Source of the DNA: Rhodanobacter sp.
Lineage (GTDB): Bacteria; Pseudomonadota; Gammaproteobacteria; Xanthomonadales; Rhodanobacteraceae
Length of the DNA: 53,469 nucleotides
Assembly (NCBI GenBank): GCA_004298505.1
Contig: SCRO01000028.1
Span: 1-53,469 of the forward strand
Direction: 5' to 3'
The number at the start of each line of letters is the position of its first letter. Within the stretch, counting starts at the first letter, position 1. The translations under genes and the position numbers were made by a program. Of the stretch, positions 24,057 to 33,807 are shown piece after piece. The notes under the pieces are model-generated. The model made no database searches. It saw nothing but the letters and a program-made list of their open reading frames with translations, and was not told the DNA's origin.

Positions 24057-25460
24057 ATGAATGTTTTCGACAAAGCTGCTTCCGTGCTGATCGACGACGA
24101 GCAATTGCTCGCCGACGAGGCGAAGTACAGCTCGTTTGGCGACACCGTCCACTATGTGGACCCGCCCAAGATCTTCCGTGGCTGCGAAGGCAGCTACATG
24201 TTCGACAGCGCCGGCACGCCGTTCCTGGACCTGCAGATGTGGTACTCGGCGGTCAATTTCGGCTACGGCAACAAACGCCTCAACAACGTGTTGAAGAACC
24301 AGATCGACCTGCTGCCGCAGGTGGCCAGTCAGTATCTGCACCAGACCCGCATCGAGCTGGCCAAGACGGTGGCACTGGATGCGAAGAAGAAGTTCGGTCT
24401 CGATGGCCGCGTGCACTTCAATGTCGGTGGAGCACAGGCGATTGAAGATTCACTGAAGATCGTGCGCAACGCCAAGAACGGCAAGAGCCTGATGTTCGCG
24501 TTCGAGGGCGGTTACCATGGGCGTACGCTGGGTGCCTCGTCGATCACCTCGAGTTATCGTTATCGACGCCGCTTCGGCCACTTCGGCGAGCGCGCGATGT
24601 TCCTGCCGTTCCCGTATCCGTTTCGTCGACCCAAGGGCATGACGCCCGAGGAATACTCGGACAGCTGCGTGCATCAGTTTGCGCGCCTGTTCGAGACCGA
24701 ATACAACGGCATCTGGGATCCGAAGACGAACCAGTGCGAATACGCCGCGTTCTATGTCGAGCCGATCCAGGGTACCGGTGGCTACGTGATTCCGCCGATG
24801 AGCTTCTTCAAGGGCCTGAAAAAAGTATTGGACCAGTACGGCATCCTGATGGTTTCCGACGAGATCCAGATGGGTTTCTGGCGCACCGGCAAGCTGTGGT
24901 CGATCGAGCATTTTGGCGTGACTCCGGACATCGTGGTGTTCGGCAAGGCGCTGACCAACGGTCTGAATCCCCTGTCAGGTTTGTGGGCGCGCGAGGAGCT
25001 GATCAACCCGACCGTGTTCCCGCCGGGCTCGACGCATTCGACGTTCAACTCCAATCCGCTGGGCACCGCGCTGGGTCTGGAGGTGATCAAGATGGGTTAC
25101 GAACTGGACTACGCGACCACGGTGCCAAAGAAGGGCGCCCACTTCCTCGACGGCCTGCGTGACTTGCAGAAGCGGCACAAGGAAATCGGCGACGTCGACG
25201 GTCTCGGCTTGGCACTGCGCGCGGAAATCTGCACCGACGACGGTTTCACCCCGAACAAGGCGCTGCTCGACAAGATGGTCGACATCGGCCTGGCCGGCGG
25301 TCTGGAGCACAACGGCAAGAAGATCGGCCTGGTGCTCGACGTGGGTGGCTGGTACAAGAACGTGATCACGTTCGCGCCGTCGCTGGAGATCAGCTCCGAG
25401 GAGATCGATCTGGCGATCAGCCTGCTCGATCAGTTGCTGACCAAGGCCAAGAAGGCCTGA
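24057..25460 (+). CDS. Class III PLP-dependent aminotransferase
   Basis: This 467-residue enzyme has the fold-type I class III (ornithine/acetylornithine-like) aminotransferase pattern. It shows NVGGAQAIEDSLK at about 122-134, FEGGYHGRTLGASS at 149-162, EPIQGTGGY at 235-243, the PLP-ring Asp268 in SDEIQMG and the Schiff-base Lys297 in VVFGKALTNG. The long RRRFGHFGERAMFLPFPYPF insert marks an uncharacterised subfamily, often annotated aspartate aminotransferase family. It likely transfers an omega- or alpha-amino group using pyridoxal phosphate. It is preceded by the HAD phosphatase and followed by a strong terminator. Confidence 0.88.
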   Translation: MNVFDKAASVLIDDEQLLADEAKYSSFGDTVHYVDPPKIFRGCEGSYMFDSAGTPFLDLQMWYSAVNFGYGNKRLNNVLKNQIDLLPQVASQYLHQTRIELAKTVALDAKKKFGLDGRVHFNVGGAQAIEDSLKIVRNAKNGKSLMFAFEGGYHGRTLGASSITSSYRYRRRFGHFGERAMFLPFPYPFRRPKGMTPEEYSDSCVHQFARLFETEYNGIWDPKTNQCEYAAFYVEPIQGTGGYVIPPMSFFKGLKKVLDQYGILMVSDEIQMGFWRTGKLWSIEHFGVTPDIVVFGKALTNGLNPLSGLWAREELINPTVFPPGSTHSTFNSNPLGTALGLEVIKMGYELDYATTVPKKGAHFLDGLRDLQKRHKEIGDVDGLGLALRAEICTDDGFTPNKALLDKMVDIGLAGGLEHNGKKIGLVLDVGGWYKNVITFAPSLEISSEEIDLAISLLDQLLTKAKKA

Positions 25461-25488
25461 GTTTGGCCACGCGCGTTCCACGCGCAAA

Positions 25489-25525
25489 AGAAGCCCGGCG
25501 GGTTACCGCCGGGCTTCTCCATTTT
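25489..25525 (+). terminator. Intrinsic terminator after aminotransferase
   Basis: A perfect 13-bp stem (AGAAGCCCGGCGG at 25489-25501, loop GTTA, complementary arm 25506-25518) is followed by CCATTTT. It lies 28 bases after the aminotransferase stop, between convergent genes, and may also serve the ketosynthase transcript. Confidence 0.8.
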
Positions 25526-25569
25526 GCCCAACCGAGGGCAACGGCTACTTGCACCATTGCGCGCCAACG

Positions 25570-25634
25570 CCGTAGGGCAGGCACTGTGCGCCGCTCGGCG
25601 TTGGCAAGAACCGGCGGCCGGTGCTCACCCTACG
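25570..25634. repeat. REP/BIME-like inverted repeat pair, copy A
   Basis: An arm beginning CGTAGGGCAGGCACTG at 25570 faces an imperfect inverted arm ending CACCCTACG near 25634. The same family appears as a better-preserved pair at 47969-48047. It lies between convergent genes. Confidence 0.55.
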
Positions 25635-25639
25635 CGTTG

Positions 25640-26872
25640 TTACGGTGCCCGCCGGAGCGCCAGCACGGCGTTGAGTCCGCCGAACGCGAACGAGTTGGAG
25701 AGCGCGGCGCGCACCGGCATCTCGCGGGCGGTGTTCGGTACATAGTCCAGATCGCAGGCCGGGTCGGCCTTGTCCAGGTTGGCCGTGGGCGGCACCACGC
25801 CGTCGCGCAGGGCGCCGATCACGGCGACCAGCTCGAGCGCGCCGGAGGCGCCCAATGCATGACCGTGCATGGATTTTGTGGAGGACACCGCAAGGCGGTC
25901 GACGTGCGCGCCGAACGCGAGGTGGATCGCCTTGGTCTCGGTGGCATCATTGGCCTGGGTGCCGGTGCCGTGGGCGTTGATGTAGTCGATATCCTGCGCA
26001 GCAAGCCTGGCGTCGGCCAGTGCCTGTCGCATCGCTGCGGACGATCCTTTGGCGCTGGGCATGACGATATCGGTCGCATCGGCGGTCATGCCGATGCCGA
26101 CCAGTTCGGCCAGGATCACCGCGCCGCGCGAGCGTGCATGTTCGAGCGATTCCAGTACGAAGATGGCGGCACCCTCGCCGAGTACCAGGCCGCGTCGATT
26201 GGCACTGAATGGGCGACAAGTATCGTCGGCCAGCACGCGCATGGCTTCCCATGCGCGGATCGCACCGAAGGTGAGGCAGGCCTCGGTGCCGCCGCTGACC
26301 GCGGCATCGACCATGCCGTAACGAATCATCTGCGCGGCCTGGATGATGGCGTGGTTGGCCGAGGCGCAGGCGCTGGCTACCGCAAAGGTGGGTCCGCGCA
26401 AGCCGTAGGTGATGCTGATGTGGCTGGCCGAGGCATTGGTCATCAGCCGCACGATGGTCAGCGGATGCGTGCGCTGGGCATGCTCCGCGTACAGCCGCCG
26501 GCTCTGTTCATCCTGGGTGGTCTCGCCGCCAACGCCGGTGCCGACCACCACCGCCGTACGCAGGCTGAGTTCGCCGTGGCTGAAATCGATGCCGGATTGC
26601 CCGATCGCCTCGCGTGCTGCGTGCAGCGCAAAGGCCGAGGTGCGGTCGAGCAGCGGCAGGGTGCGCTCGTCGATATTCGCCGCCGGGTCGAAGCTCTCCG
26701 GCACCTGCGCGGCAATCTTCAGCTTCAGTCGCTCCGCGTCCGGATGGCGCAACGGGCGGATGCCGCTGCGACCCTCGCGCAGGCCTTGCCACAGGGCGTC
26801 GGCGCCGACACCCAACGGGCTGATTGCGCCCATGCCGGTAATCACCACCCGGCGCAACGACTGCACGGACAT
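25640..26872 (-). CDS. Beta-ketoacyl-ACP synthase (FabF-like), stand-alone
   Basis: This 410-residue condensing enzyme has the thiolase fold of KAS II. The active-site Cys169 is in VASACASAN, His301 in NAHGTGT and His338 in KSMHGHALGASG, so the triad is complete. It condenses an acyl thioester with a malonyl-ACP-type extender. Its start overlaps the stop of the acyl carrier protein gene by one base (TAATG), so carrier and synthase are translationally coupled. No FabD, FabG or FabZ lies alongside, so this is not the main fatty-acid cluster. The context of aminotransferase, FemAB-like and arginase-like genes suggests a specialised acyl product. Confidence 0.9.
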   Translation of the reverse strand: MSVQSLRRVVITGMGAISPLGVGADALWQGLREGRSGIRPLRHPDAERLKLKIAAQVPESFDPAANIDERTLPLLDRTSAFALHAAREAIGQSGIDFSHGELSLRTAVVVGTGVGGETTQDEQSRRLYAEHAQRTHPLTIVRLMTNASASHISITYGLRGPTFAVASACASANHAIIQAAQMIRYGMVDAAVSGGTEACLTFGAIRAWEAMRVLADDTCRPFSANRRGLVLGEGAAIFVLESLEHARSRGAVILAELVGIGMTADATDIVMPSAKGSSAAMRQALADARLAAQDIDYINAHGTGTQANDATETKAIHLAFGAHVDRLAVSSTKSMHGHALGASGALELVAVIGALRDGVVPPTANLDKADPACDLDYVPNTAREMPVRAALSNSFAFGGLNAVLALRRAP

Positions 26873-27144
26873 TACGCGTTTCCTTCGCCGCCGGCGGCTT
26901 TCTGGTCCAGCGCCTTGTGCACCGCATCGACCAGGCTTTGCGCGGTGTCGCTGTCGAAATTGGCGCCCTGCTGGTCGGGGAAGTTGACGTTGAAGTGCTC
27001 CTCGATGTCAAAGATCAGCTCGATCGCATCCAGTGAGGCGATACCCAGGTCCTTCAGGGTGGACTCGGGCTTGATCGTGGCTACGTCGACCTTGGCTTGC
27101 TTGGCGATGATCTCGAAGATCTGTTGCTGGATTGAATCGGTCAT
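26872..27144 (-). CDS. Acyl carrier protein, specialised
   Basis: This 90-residue protein has the four-helix carrier fold with the phosphopantetheine site at Ser37 in DLGIASLDAIEL. The residue before the serine is Ala rather than the Asp of the canonical DSLD motif. The rest (FDIEEHF, FPDQQ) is typical. The C-terminal tail AAGGEGNA is extra. The start at 27144 is chosen because the helix-1 region begins there. It is the first gene of a two-gene unit with the ketosynthase and is divergent from the FemAB-like gene, so it probably carries an intermediate for this locus rather than for general fatty-acid synthesis. Confidence 0.9.
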   Translation of the reverse strand: MTDSIQQQIFEIIAKQAKVDVATIKPESTLKDLGIASLDAIELIFDIEEHFNVNFPDQQGANFDSDTAQSLVDAVHKALDQKAAGGEGNA

Positions 27145-27209
27145 GGCGAGGTCCTTGGTGGCAGGCGACAATGTCATCCACTGCACAGTCTAGGCAAGCT
27201 GGCTTACTC
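27145..27209. promoter_or_regulatory. Divergent control region, carrier protein vs FemAB-like gene
   Basis: These 65 bases separate two opposed starts and must hold both promoters or allow shared control of the two arms of the biosynthetic set. I see no strong consensus boxes. Confidence 0.3.
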
Positions 27210-28277
27210 ATGCCTTTCATCGCACAACTGGAACCCGATGCCCTGCTTGGCGCGTTCATGCAGCACCCACCGTTGGGTTTCACGGTGGAACGGTCGGCGC
27301 AGGGCATGCCTTCCTTCCTGGCACCGTTCGACCTGCTGACCACGGCAGACGACGCGCTGCGTCGGCGGGTCACGGGCATGCCCGGCTACCGTTGGTGGGG
27401 TCGCCTGCTGCGCTGGCGCACGCGCTTTGTCGGTACCACGGTGTCCGAATATGCGCCGCTGCCATCGGCGTTGACGCCGATGGAGCTGGCACGGGGACTG
27501 AAACGGGACTACGGGCGCGAGTGTCGCTTGCTGGTCATCAAGGACATCGCGCAGGCTTCGCCGCTGCTCGATACCGCTGCCAACGAGTACGCCAGCGCAT
27601 TCGCAGCGGCTTGCGAAACACAGGGCTTTGTGCTGCTGGAAGGCCAGGCGCTGGCCTGGGTGCCGATCGATTTCGCTTCGACCGACGAATACCTGACGCG
27701 GTTGTCTTCTGGTCGCCGCAAGAATATCCGGCGCAAGCTGCGTTCGCGGGCCGATCTGGACATCGAGGCGGTGCCCACGGGCGACGCGCGATTCCACGAT
27801 GAATCAACCTTGGCGGCGTTCCAGGCACTGTTCGACAACGTCTACGAGCAGAGCGAAATCCATTTTGATCGCCTGAGTGCGGATTTTTTCCGAGCTTTGC
27901 TGCAGGATGCGGATAGTGGCGGCGTGGTGTTCGTCTACCGTCATGGCGACGAGATGATCGGCTGGAATCTTTGCTATGAGCATGGCGGCAAGCTGCTCGA
28001 CAAGTACGTCGGCTTCGCCTATCCGCAGGCGCGCGAGCACAATCTTTACTTCGTCAGCTGGATGCACAATCTCGACCATGCACGCCAGCGTGGACTGACG
28101 CATTATGTGGCCGGCTGGACCGATCCTCAGGTCAAATCCTTCCTGGGTGCCAGCATGACCTTCACCCGCCACGCCGTGTATGCCCGCAACCCGCTGCTGC
28201 GTGCCCTGCTGCGTCGGCTCGGCGGGCATTTCGAAAGCGATCGGCAGCTGCTGGCGGCGGAGCACGGCGATGAATGA
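27210..28277 (+). CDS. FemAB/GNAT-like peptidogalycan-type acyl/aminoacyl transferase
   Basis: This 355-residue protein looks like the DUF482 / peptidogalycan biosynthesis group within the GNAT superfamily. Landmarks are SGRRKNIRRKLRSRADLDIE near 175-194, VFVYRHGDEMIGWNLCYEHGG, DKYVGFAYPQAREHNLYF and the late HYVAGWTDPQVKSFLGA. GNAT/FemAB folds transfer acyl or aminoacyl groups to amines. The N-terminal 90 residues are less conserved. It could join a carrier-bound acyl group to an amine made by the aminotransferase. Its last 8 bases overlap the arginase-like gene, so the two are coupled. The activity is not demonstrated for this group. Confidence 0.75.
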   Translation: MPFIAQLEPDALLGAFMQHPPLGFTVERSAQGMPSFLAPFDLLTTADDALRRRVTGMPGYRWWGRLLRWRTRFVGTTVSEYAPLPSALTPMELARGLKRDYGRECRLLVIKDIAQASPLLDTAANEYASAFAAACETQGFVLLEGQALAWVPIDFASTDEYLTRLSSGRRKNIRRKLRSRADLDIEAVPTGDARFHDESTLAAFQALFDNVYEQSEIHFDRLSADFFRALLQDADSGGVVFVYRHGDEMIGWNLCYEHGGKLLDKYVGFAYPQAREHNLYFVSWMHNLDHARQRGLTHYVAGWTDPQVKSFLGASMTFTRHAVYARNPLLRALLRRLGGHFESDRQLLAAEHGDE

Positions 28278-29154
28278 CCCGCTAAAGCGGCCTGTCGTGC
28301 TCGACCTCGACCATTCGGTCGGCGCGCTGCCGAATCGGCTGGTGCTGCCGCTGCGACGCTGGCAGGAAGCGATCCGCTTTGGCTGCTCGCTGGCCACGAT
28401 GCGGCGTTTCGGCGCGGTACTCGATGAGTTGCTGCCGCTCGACTACGGCACCGTGTTCATGGGTAGCGGCGACTTCCACCATCTGAGCTGGCCGCTGATC
28501 GCCCGGCTTCCAGCCGAAACGCGCTTCCAGGTCGTGGTGCTGGACAACCACCCGGACAACATGCGCTTTCCGTTCGGCGTGCACTGCGGTTCGTGGGTGC
28601 GCAAGGTGGCGCTGCTGCCCCAGGTCAGCCATGTACATGTGCTCGGCATCACCTCGGCCGACATCGGCTCCGGTCATGCGTGGGAGAACTACCTGACCCC
28701 GCTGCGGCGCCGGCAACTCACTTACTGGAGCATTGGCGTGGATACCGGCTGGGCGCGAAGGCTCGGGCTGAGTCAGGCGTTTCGCAACTTCAACTCGCCC
28801 GAGGCGCTGGTGAACGCCTTCATCGGTTTCCAGAACACGCAGGCGACACCGAGCTATCTGTCGATCGACAAGGACGCGTTCGCTCCGGAAGTGGCGCATA
28901 CCAACTGGGACCAGGGACGATTGCTGGTGCCACACGCGCTGGCCCTGATCGACAGCCTGCGCAGTGGCCTGGTCGGCAGCGACATCAACGGTGAGGTCTC
29001 GCACTACCGCTACGACAGCTGGTGGAAGCGCCGACTGTCGGCCATGGACGAGCAGCCCGAGATCGATCCGGCGATGCTGGCCGACTGGCAGGCGCAACAG
29101 CATGCGCTGAACCTGCAGCTGCTCGAGGCGATTGGCGTCCGTTCGAGCCCCTGA
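28270..29154 (+). CDS. Arginase/ureohydrolase-fold protein
   Basis: This 294-residue protein keeps the metal ligand pattern of ureohydrolases: GSGDFHH near residues 58-64, VVLDNHPDN near 91-99 (in place of DAHxD) and LSIDKDAF near 197-204 (in place of SxDxDxxDP). The fold should therefore bind two Mn-type ions and hydrolyse a C-N bond such as a guanidine or amide. The usual arginase substrate loop is not obvious, so arginine need not be the substrate. It overlaps the FemAB-like gene by 8 bases. The pairing of these two families with an acyl carrier protein is the strongest pointer to an unusual pathway here. Confidence 0.78.
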   Translation: MNDPLKRPVVLDLDHSVGALPNRLVLPLRRWQEAIRFGCSLATMRRFGAVLDELLPLDYGTVFMGSGDFHHLSWPLIARLPAETRFQVVVLDNHPDNMRFPFGVHCGSWVRKVALLPQVSHVHVLGITSADIGSGHAWENYLTPLRRRQLTYWSIGVDTGWARRLGLSQAFRNFNSPEALVNAFIGFQNTQATPSYLSIDKDAFAPEVAHTNWDQGRLLVPHALALIDSLRSGLVGSDINGEVSHYRYDSWWKRRLSAMDEQPEIDPAMLADWQAQQHALNLQLLEAIGVRSSP

Positions 29155-29214
29155 GCCGTGCCGGCGACAGCTACTCCCGGTGGCTCGGGGCCGTCGCGAA
29201 CAAGCCCTTCCTAG

Positions 29215-29769
29215 TCAGTCGCCGCGCAGACAACTCGCCGCCTGCGCCGCGCTGGCCGGTGCGCCGCGAACGCGACCGGGATTGGAGACCACGACGCTCA
29301 ACGCCTGGCCGTCGCTGCCTGGCTCGCAAAACAGCAGGGTCAGGTTGCTGCCGCTGGCGCTCCCATCGGGCCGGAATCTCACGTCATGGCGTCCGCGGCT
29401 GCTGGTGATGCGCAAGCCGTCATAGGTAGCGTGGGTGTAGGACGGCCCAGCATCGGGCTGGTGATCGCCATCGGCATCGTGAGCGAGTAGCCAGCCGTGC
29501 TCCCATCGCGAATCACCGCTGCATTGCCGGCCGTCCGGACTGGGGCAGAAGAGGGTGCGCTTGCCGCTGGTGGCGGCAGTGCTGCGGGCGTGCATCAATG
29601 CCGCGACGAAGTCGCTTTGGGCCACCTGCAGCCGGTTGCGGCCCAGCATGTGCCGCAGCGATGGCAGCGCGATGCCGGTGAGGATGCCGATGATGGCAAG
29701 CACCATGACCTGCTCGATCAGGCTCGTGCCGTGTTGTGAGCCATGTGAGGCCGACTTCCCTGGCACCAT
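29215..29769 (-). CDS. Type IV pilin-like protein, FimT/GspH family
   Basis: This 184-residue minor pseudopilin has the prepilin N-terminus. A short basic leader ends in HG, then TSLIEQVMVLAIIGILTGIA gives the Glu5 and hydrophobic spine needed for prepilin peptidase. Position +1 is Thr instead of the usual Phe. A FimT/GspH beta-rich domain with two paired cysteines follows (FCPSPDGRQC and a late CEPG/CLRG). It would be a minor pilin of a type IV pilus or type II secretion system. An excellent AGGAGG site 9 bases upstream fixes the start. No other pilus genes are nearby. Confidence 0.83.
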   Translation of the reverse strand: MVPGKSASHGSQHGTSLIEQVMVLAIIGILTGIALPSLRHMLGRNRLQVAQSDFVAALMHARSTAATSGKRTLFCPSPDGRQCSGDSRWEHGWLLAHDADGDHQPDAGPSYTHATYDGLRITSSRGRHDVRFRPDGSASGSNLTLLFCEPGSDGQALSVVVSNPGRVRGAPASAAQAASCLRGD

Positions 29770-29924
29770 GTCGTGTCGCCTCCTGCGATGTGCTGAGGTC
29801 TTATGCTAGCGTGCTGTGCCGAGGGTCCCAGCGGCCTGGTGCCGGCATCCTTGTGGGTTTGTGCTGACGCATCCTGTCAGCCGGCCCGATTTAAAATGCT
29901 CGTCCGCGCCCACATCTGTAGCCG

Positions 29925-31943
<2,019 letters not shown>

Positions 31944-31969
31944 GCCGGCGGCTCGAATCGACAAGGATA

Positions 31970-31998
31970 TTGTCGCCAGCAGCACGCTGCCGTATACT
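31970..31998 (+). promoter_or_regulatory. Promoter of tRNA-Val
   Basis: TTGTCG at 31970-31975 and TATACT at 31993-31998 are separated by 17 bases and lie 33 bases before the tRNA. The stretch after the -10 (GCGCGGCTCGCGCG) is a GC-rich discriminator, as expected for a stringently controlled stable-RNA promoter. Confidence 0.6.
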
Positions 31999-32031
31999 GC
32001 GCGGCTCGCGCGGCATGGCCGGTGCGACAAC

Positions 32032-32106
32032 GGGCGGTTAGCTCAGCGGTAGAGCACTACCTTGACATGGTAGGGGTCACAAGTTCGATCCTTGTACCGC
32101 CCACCA
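32032..32106 (+). tRNA. tRNA-Val (anticodon GAC)
   Basis: The full cloverleaf can be drawn. The acceptor stem GGGCGGT pairs with ACCGCCC, followed by A and an encoded CCA. The D stem is GCTC/GAGC. The anticodon stem CTACC/GGTAG holds the loop TTGACAT with anticodon GAC. The T stem ACAAG/CTTGT holds the loop TTCGATC. It reads valine GUC/GUU codons. Confidence 0.97.
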
Positions 32107-32112
32107 ATTGAA

Positions 32113-32154
32113 ACAAAGACTTAGGCCACCTTGGCGGGTGACCTTTTTCTTTGT
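32113..32154 (+). terminator. Terminator after tRNA-Val
   Basis: GGCCACC and GGGTGACC form a near-perfect stem followed by TTTTTCTTT. An outer ACAAAGA/TCTTTGT pair can extend it. A second GC hairpin (CGCCACC/GGTGGCG) lies near 32185-32204 without a T-run. Confidence 0.65.
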
Positions 32155-32275
32155 ACGGACGCTGGTACGGAAATCCAAAAGGACACGCCACCGTTGCGGG
32201 TGGCGTTGTACGGGGCTCCATGACGCCGACTCATCGACGGTGCCGCACTGGCGTGTCGGCACAGCGACTTACAGT

Positions 32276-32407
32276 TTAGGCAATGTGGCTGGGTATCAGG
32301 CCTGCTGCAGTTCGTTCAACAGCTCCGGATGCTTGTCCAGCAAGCGAAACAGGTTGACCACAGCTGGCAATGGAGCCGTCATCGCACTGTATGCAATAGC
32401 GGGTCAT
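32276..32407 (-). CDS. Small ORF after tRNA-Val, possibly frameshifted
   Basis: A 43-residue ORF (MTRYCIQCDDGS...) has a textbook AAGGAG site 8 bases before its ATG. In the +1 frame, positions 32296-32382 give a more protein-like 28 residues (MTAPLPAVVNLFRLL then DKHPELLNELQQA). A single-base slip near 32383 would join the good start to this tail. I do not recognise a family. It could be a mobile-element remnant. Confidence 0.3.
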   Translation of the reverse strand: MTRYCIQCDDGSIASCGQPVSLAGQASGAVERTAAGLIPSHIA

Positions 32408-32409
32408 GG

Positions 32410-32502
32410 TTACTTCTCCTTGAACGAAATCACGATGCTGCCGTCTGCGCGTAAAATGAATTTGATGTAGGCTTCGCACGTTTCCGTCGTTGCGTGGTAC
32501 AC
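32410..32502 (-). other. Orphan coding-like tail
   Basis: This frame ends in ETCEAYIKFILRADGS then IVISFKEK and stops just before the next small ORF. It has no good start codon with a ribosome site, since a stop lies about 40 bases upstream of the apparent beginning. It looks like the 3' end of a lost gene. The remaining parts of 32107-32587 show nothing else recognisable. Confidence 0.3.
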
Positions 32503-32587
32503 GTCCTGCCATACAATCAGTGTGGTCGCAATACGTGGTCATCGACTTGTAAAACTGGTTTCCGGTCAGCGCCTGGTGTTCCCTGAT

Positions 32588-33799
32588 TCACCCCGGCATG
32601 GCCTGCAGTGTTCGGCAAATCATCTCGAAATCGTCATCGGTCATCCATGGACTGTTGCTGATGCTGAGGCTGCGCGAGGCAAGGTCGCGGGCGTGCGGCA
32701 CGTCCTGCTGGGGCACGATGTCCGCCAGGTAGACATAGTCAGGCAGCGCATGGATGAACAGGCGGCTGACGCCAAAGCCGCTTTGCCATAGTTGTTCCAG
32801 CGCGCGGTCGCGGCACGCCTGATCCGGCAGCAACAGCAGCAGGAACGGCCAGGTGCCTTCCGCACCGGTCGGATCCTGCATGACCTTTACTCCGTTGATT
32901 CGATGCAGCCGTGGCAGCCTGCGCTGAGCCTGACGGGTCAACTGCTCGAGAAAGTTCGGCAGGCGGGTGGCCGCATGTGCGCCAACGGCCTGTCGCCAGC
33001 GACCCACGCGATGCAAGGGAATCGTGAGCGCGAATTCATCGCCCACCGCAGCCACGGGGTCGCCCTGTCGCAAGTGGCGACGCAACGGTTTACCGTAAGC
33101 TTGGCGCAAGCCGCGCGGTCGATACAGCGCGGCATAGCCGAGCAACTCGATGCTGCGCCGGCATTCCCAGCCGTACCGGCGGGGCACGATACGTGCCGCG
33201 GTTTCGGTCAGTCGGGCGCGCAGCGCCGGGTCGTGCGCCAGCAGCAGACCGCCTTCATAGATCGACAAGCCCTTGCCGGCGGCCAGGCTGAAGAAGCCGA
33301 TGTCGCCAGCCAAACCCACACTGACGCCGCCGCGCCGCGCGCCAAGTGCCTGCGCGGCATCTTCGATCACATACGCGCCGACTTTGCGCGCTACATCCAG
33401 TGCGTCCCCCACGTCGGCGACGCGGCCTGCGAGATGGGTGGGAATGATCGCCAGCGTGCGTTCATCGCAGGCGGCGCGCAGGGCCACCGGATCCATGTCG
33501 TAGTGGCCGGCAGTCAGGTCGCACAGCTGCAACTCCAGGCCGGCCTGGCGTACGGCGATGGCAACCAGTGGACAGGTATACGCCGGCACCACCACGTAGC
33601 GACGCTGCGGTTGCAGCTCACGCAGGGTGGCCAGTGCGATCAGCAGACAGGCGGTGCCGGAACACTCCAGTTGCAGCGGTGGCGTGCCCAGCTGTACGGC
33701 AAGATCCGACGCCAACGTCGCTGCGCCGGGGAGCAGATCGGTCCAGCGTAGCGGCAGGCCAGCCGTCGGTGGCAGTTCCTGGGCGCGGCGCGGCAGCAT
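32588..33799 (-). CDS. DegT/DnrJ/EryC1/StrS-family aminotransferase
   Basis: This 403-residue PLP enzyme has the DegT fold-type I pattern. The CSGTACLLIAL substrate/PLP loop lies near 46-56, VVVPAYTCPLVAIAV near 69-83, VIEDAAQALGAR with Asp147 near 144-155, and the Schiff-base lysine is Lys176 in FSLAAGKGLS. These enzymes aminate keto-sugars or other ketones, or act as dehydratases. It is the last gene of a minus-strand unit with two small DMT permeases (8-base gap) and an alpha/beta hydrolase. It may supply an amine for the pathway at 23.3-29.2 kb or act on a sugar nucleotide. The sequence does not decide. Confidence 0.87.
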   Translation of the reverse strand: MLPRRAQELPPTAGLPLRWTDLLPGAATLASDLAVQLGTPPLQLECSGTACLLIALATLRELQPQRRYVVVPAYTCPLVAIAVRQAGLELQLCDLTAGHYDMDPVALRAACDERTLAIIPTHLAGRVADVGDALDVARKVGAYVIEDAAQALGARRGGVSVGLAGDIGFFSLAAGKGLSIYEGGLLLAHDPALRARLTETAARIVPRRYGWECRRSIELLGYAALYRPRGLRQAYGKPLRRHLRQGDPVAAVGDEFALTIPLHRVGRWRQAVGAHAATRLPNFLEQLTRQAQRRLPRLHRINGVKVMQDPTGAEGTWPFLLLLLPDQACRDRALEQLWQSGFGVSRLFIHALPDYVYLADIVPQQDVPHARDLASRSLSISNSPWMTDDDFEMICRTLQAMPG

Positions 33800-33807
33800 G
33801 CGGCGTT

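Noticed and set aside
29840..29924. SOS (LexA) box before uvrB
   Set aside because: No CTG-N10-CAG-type palindrome was found close to the start.
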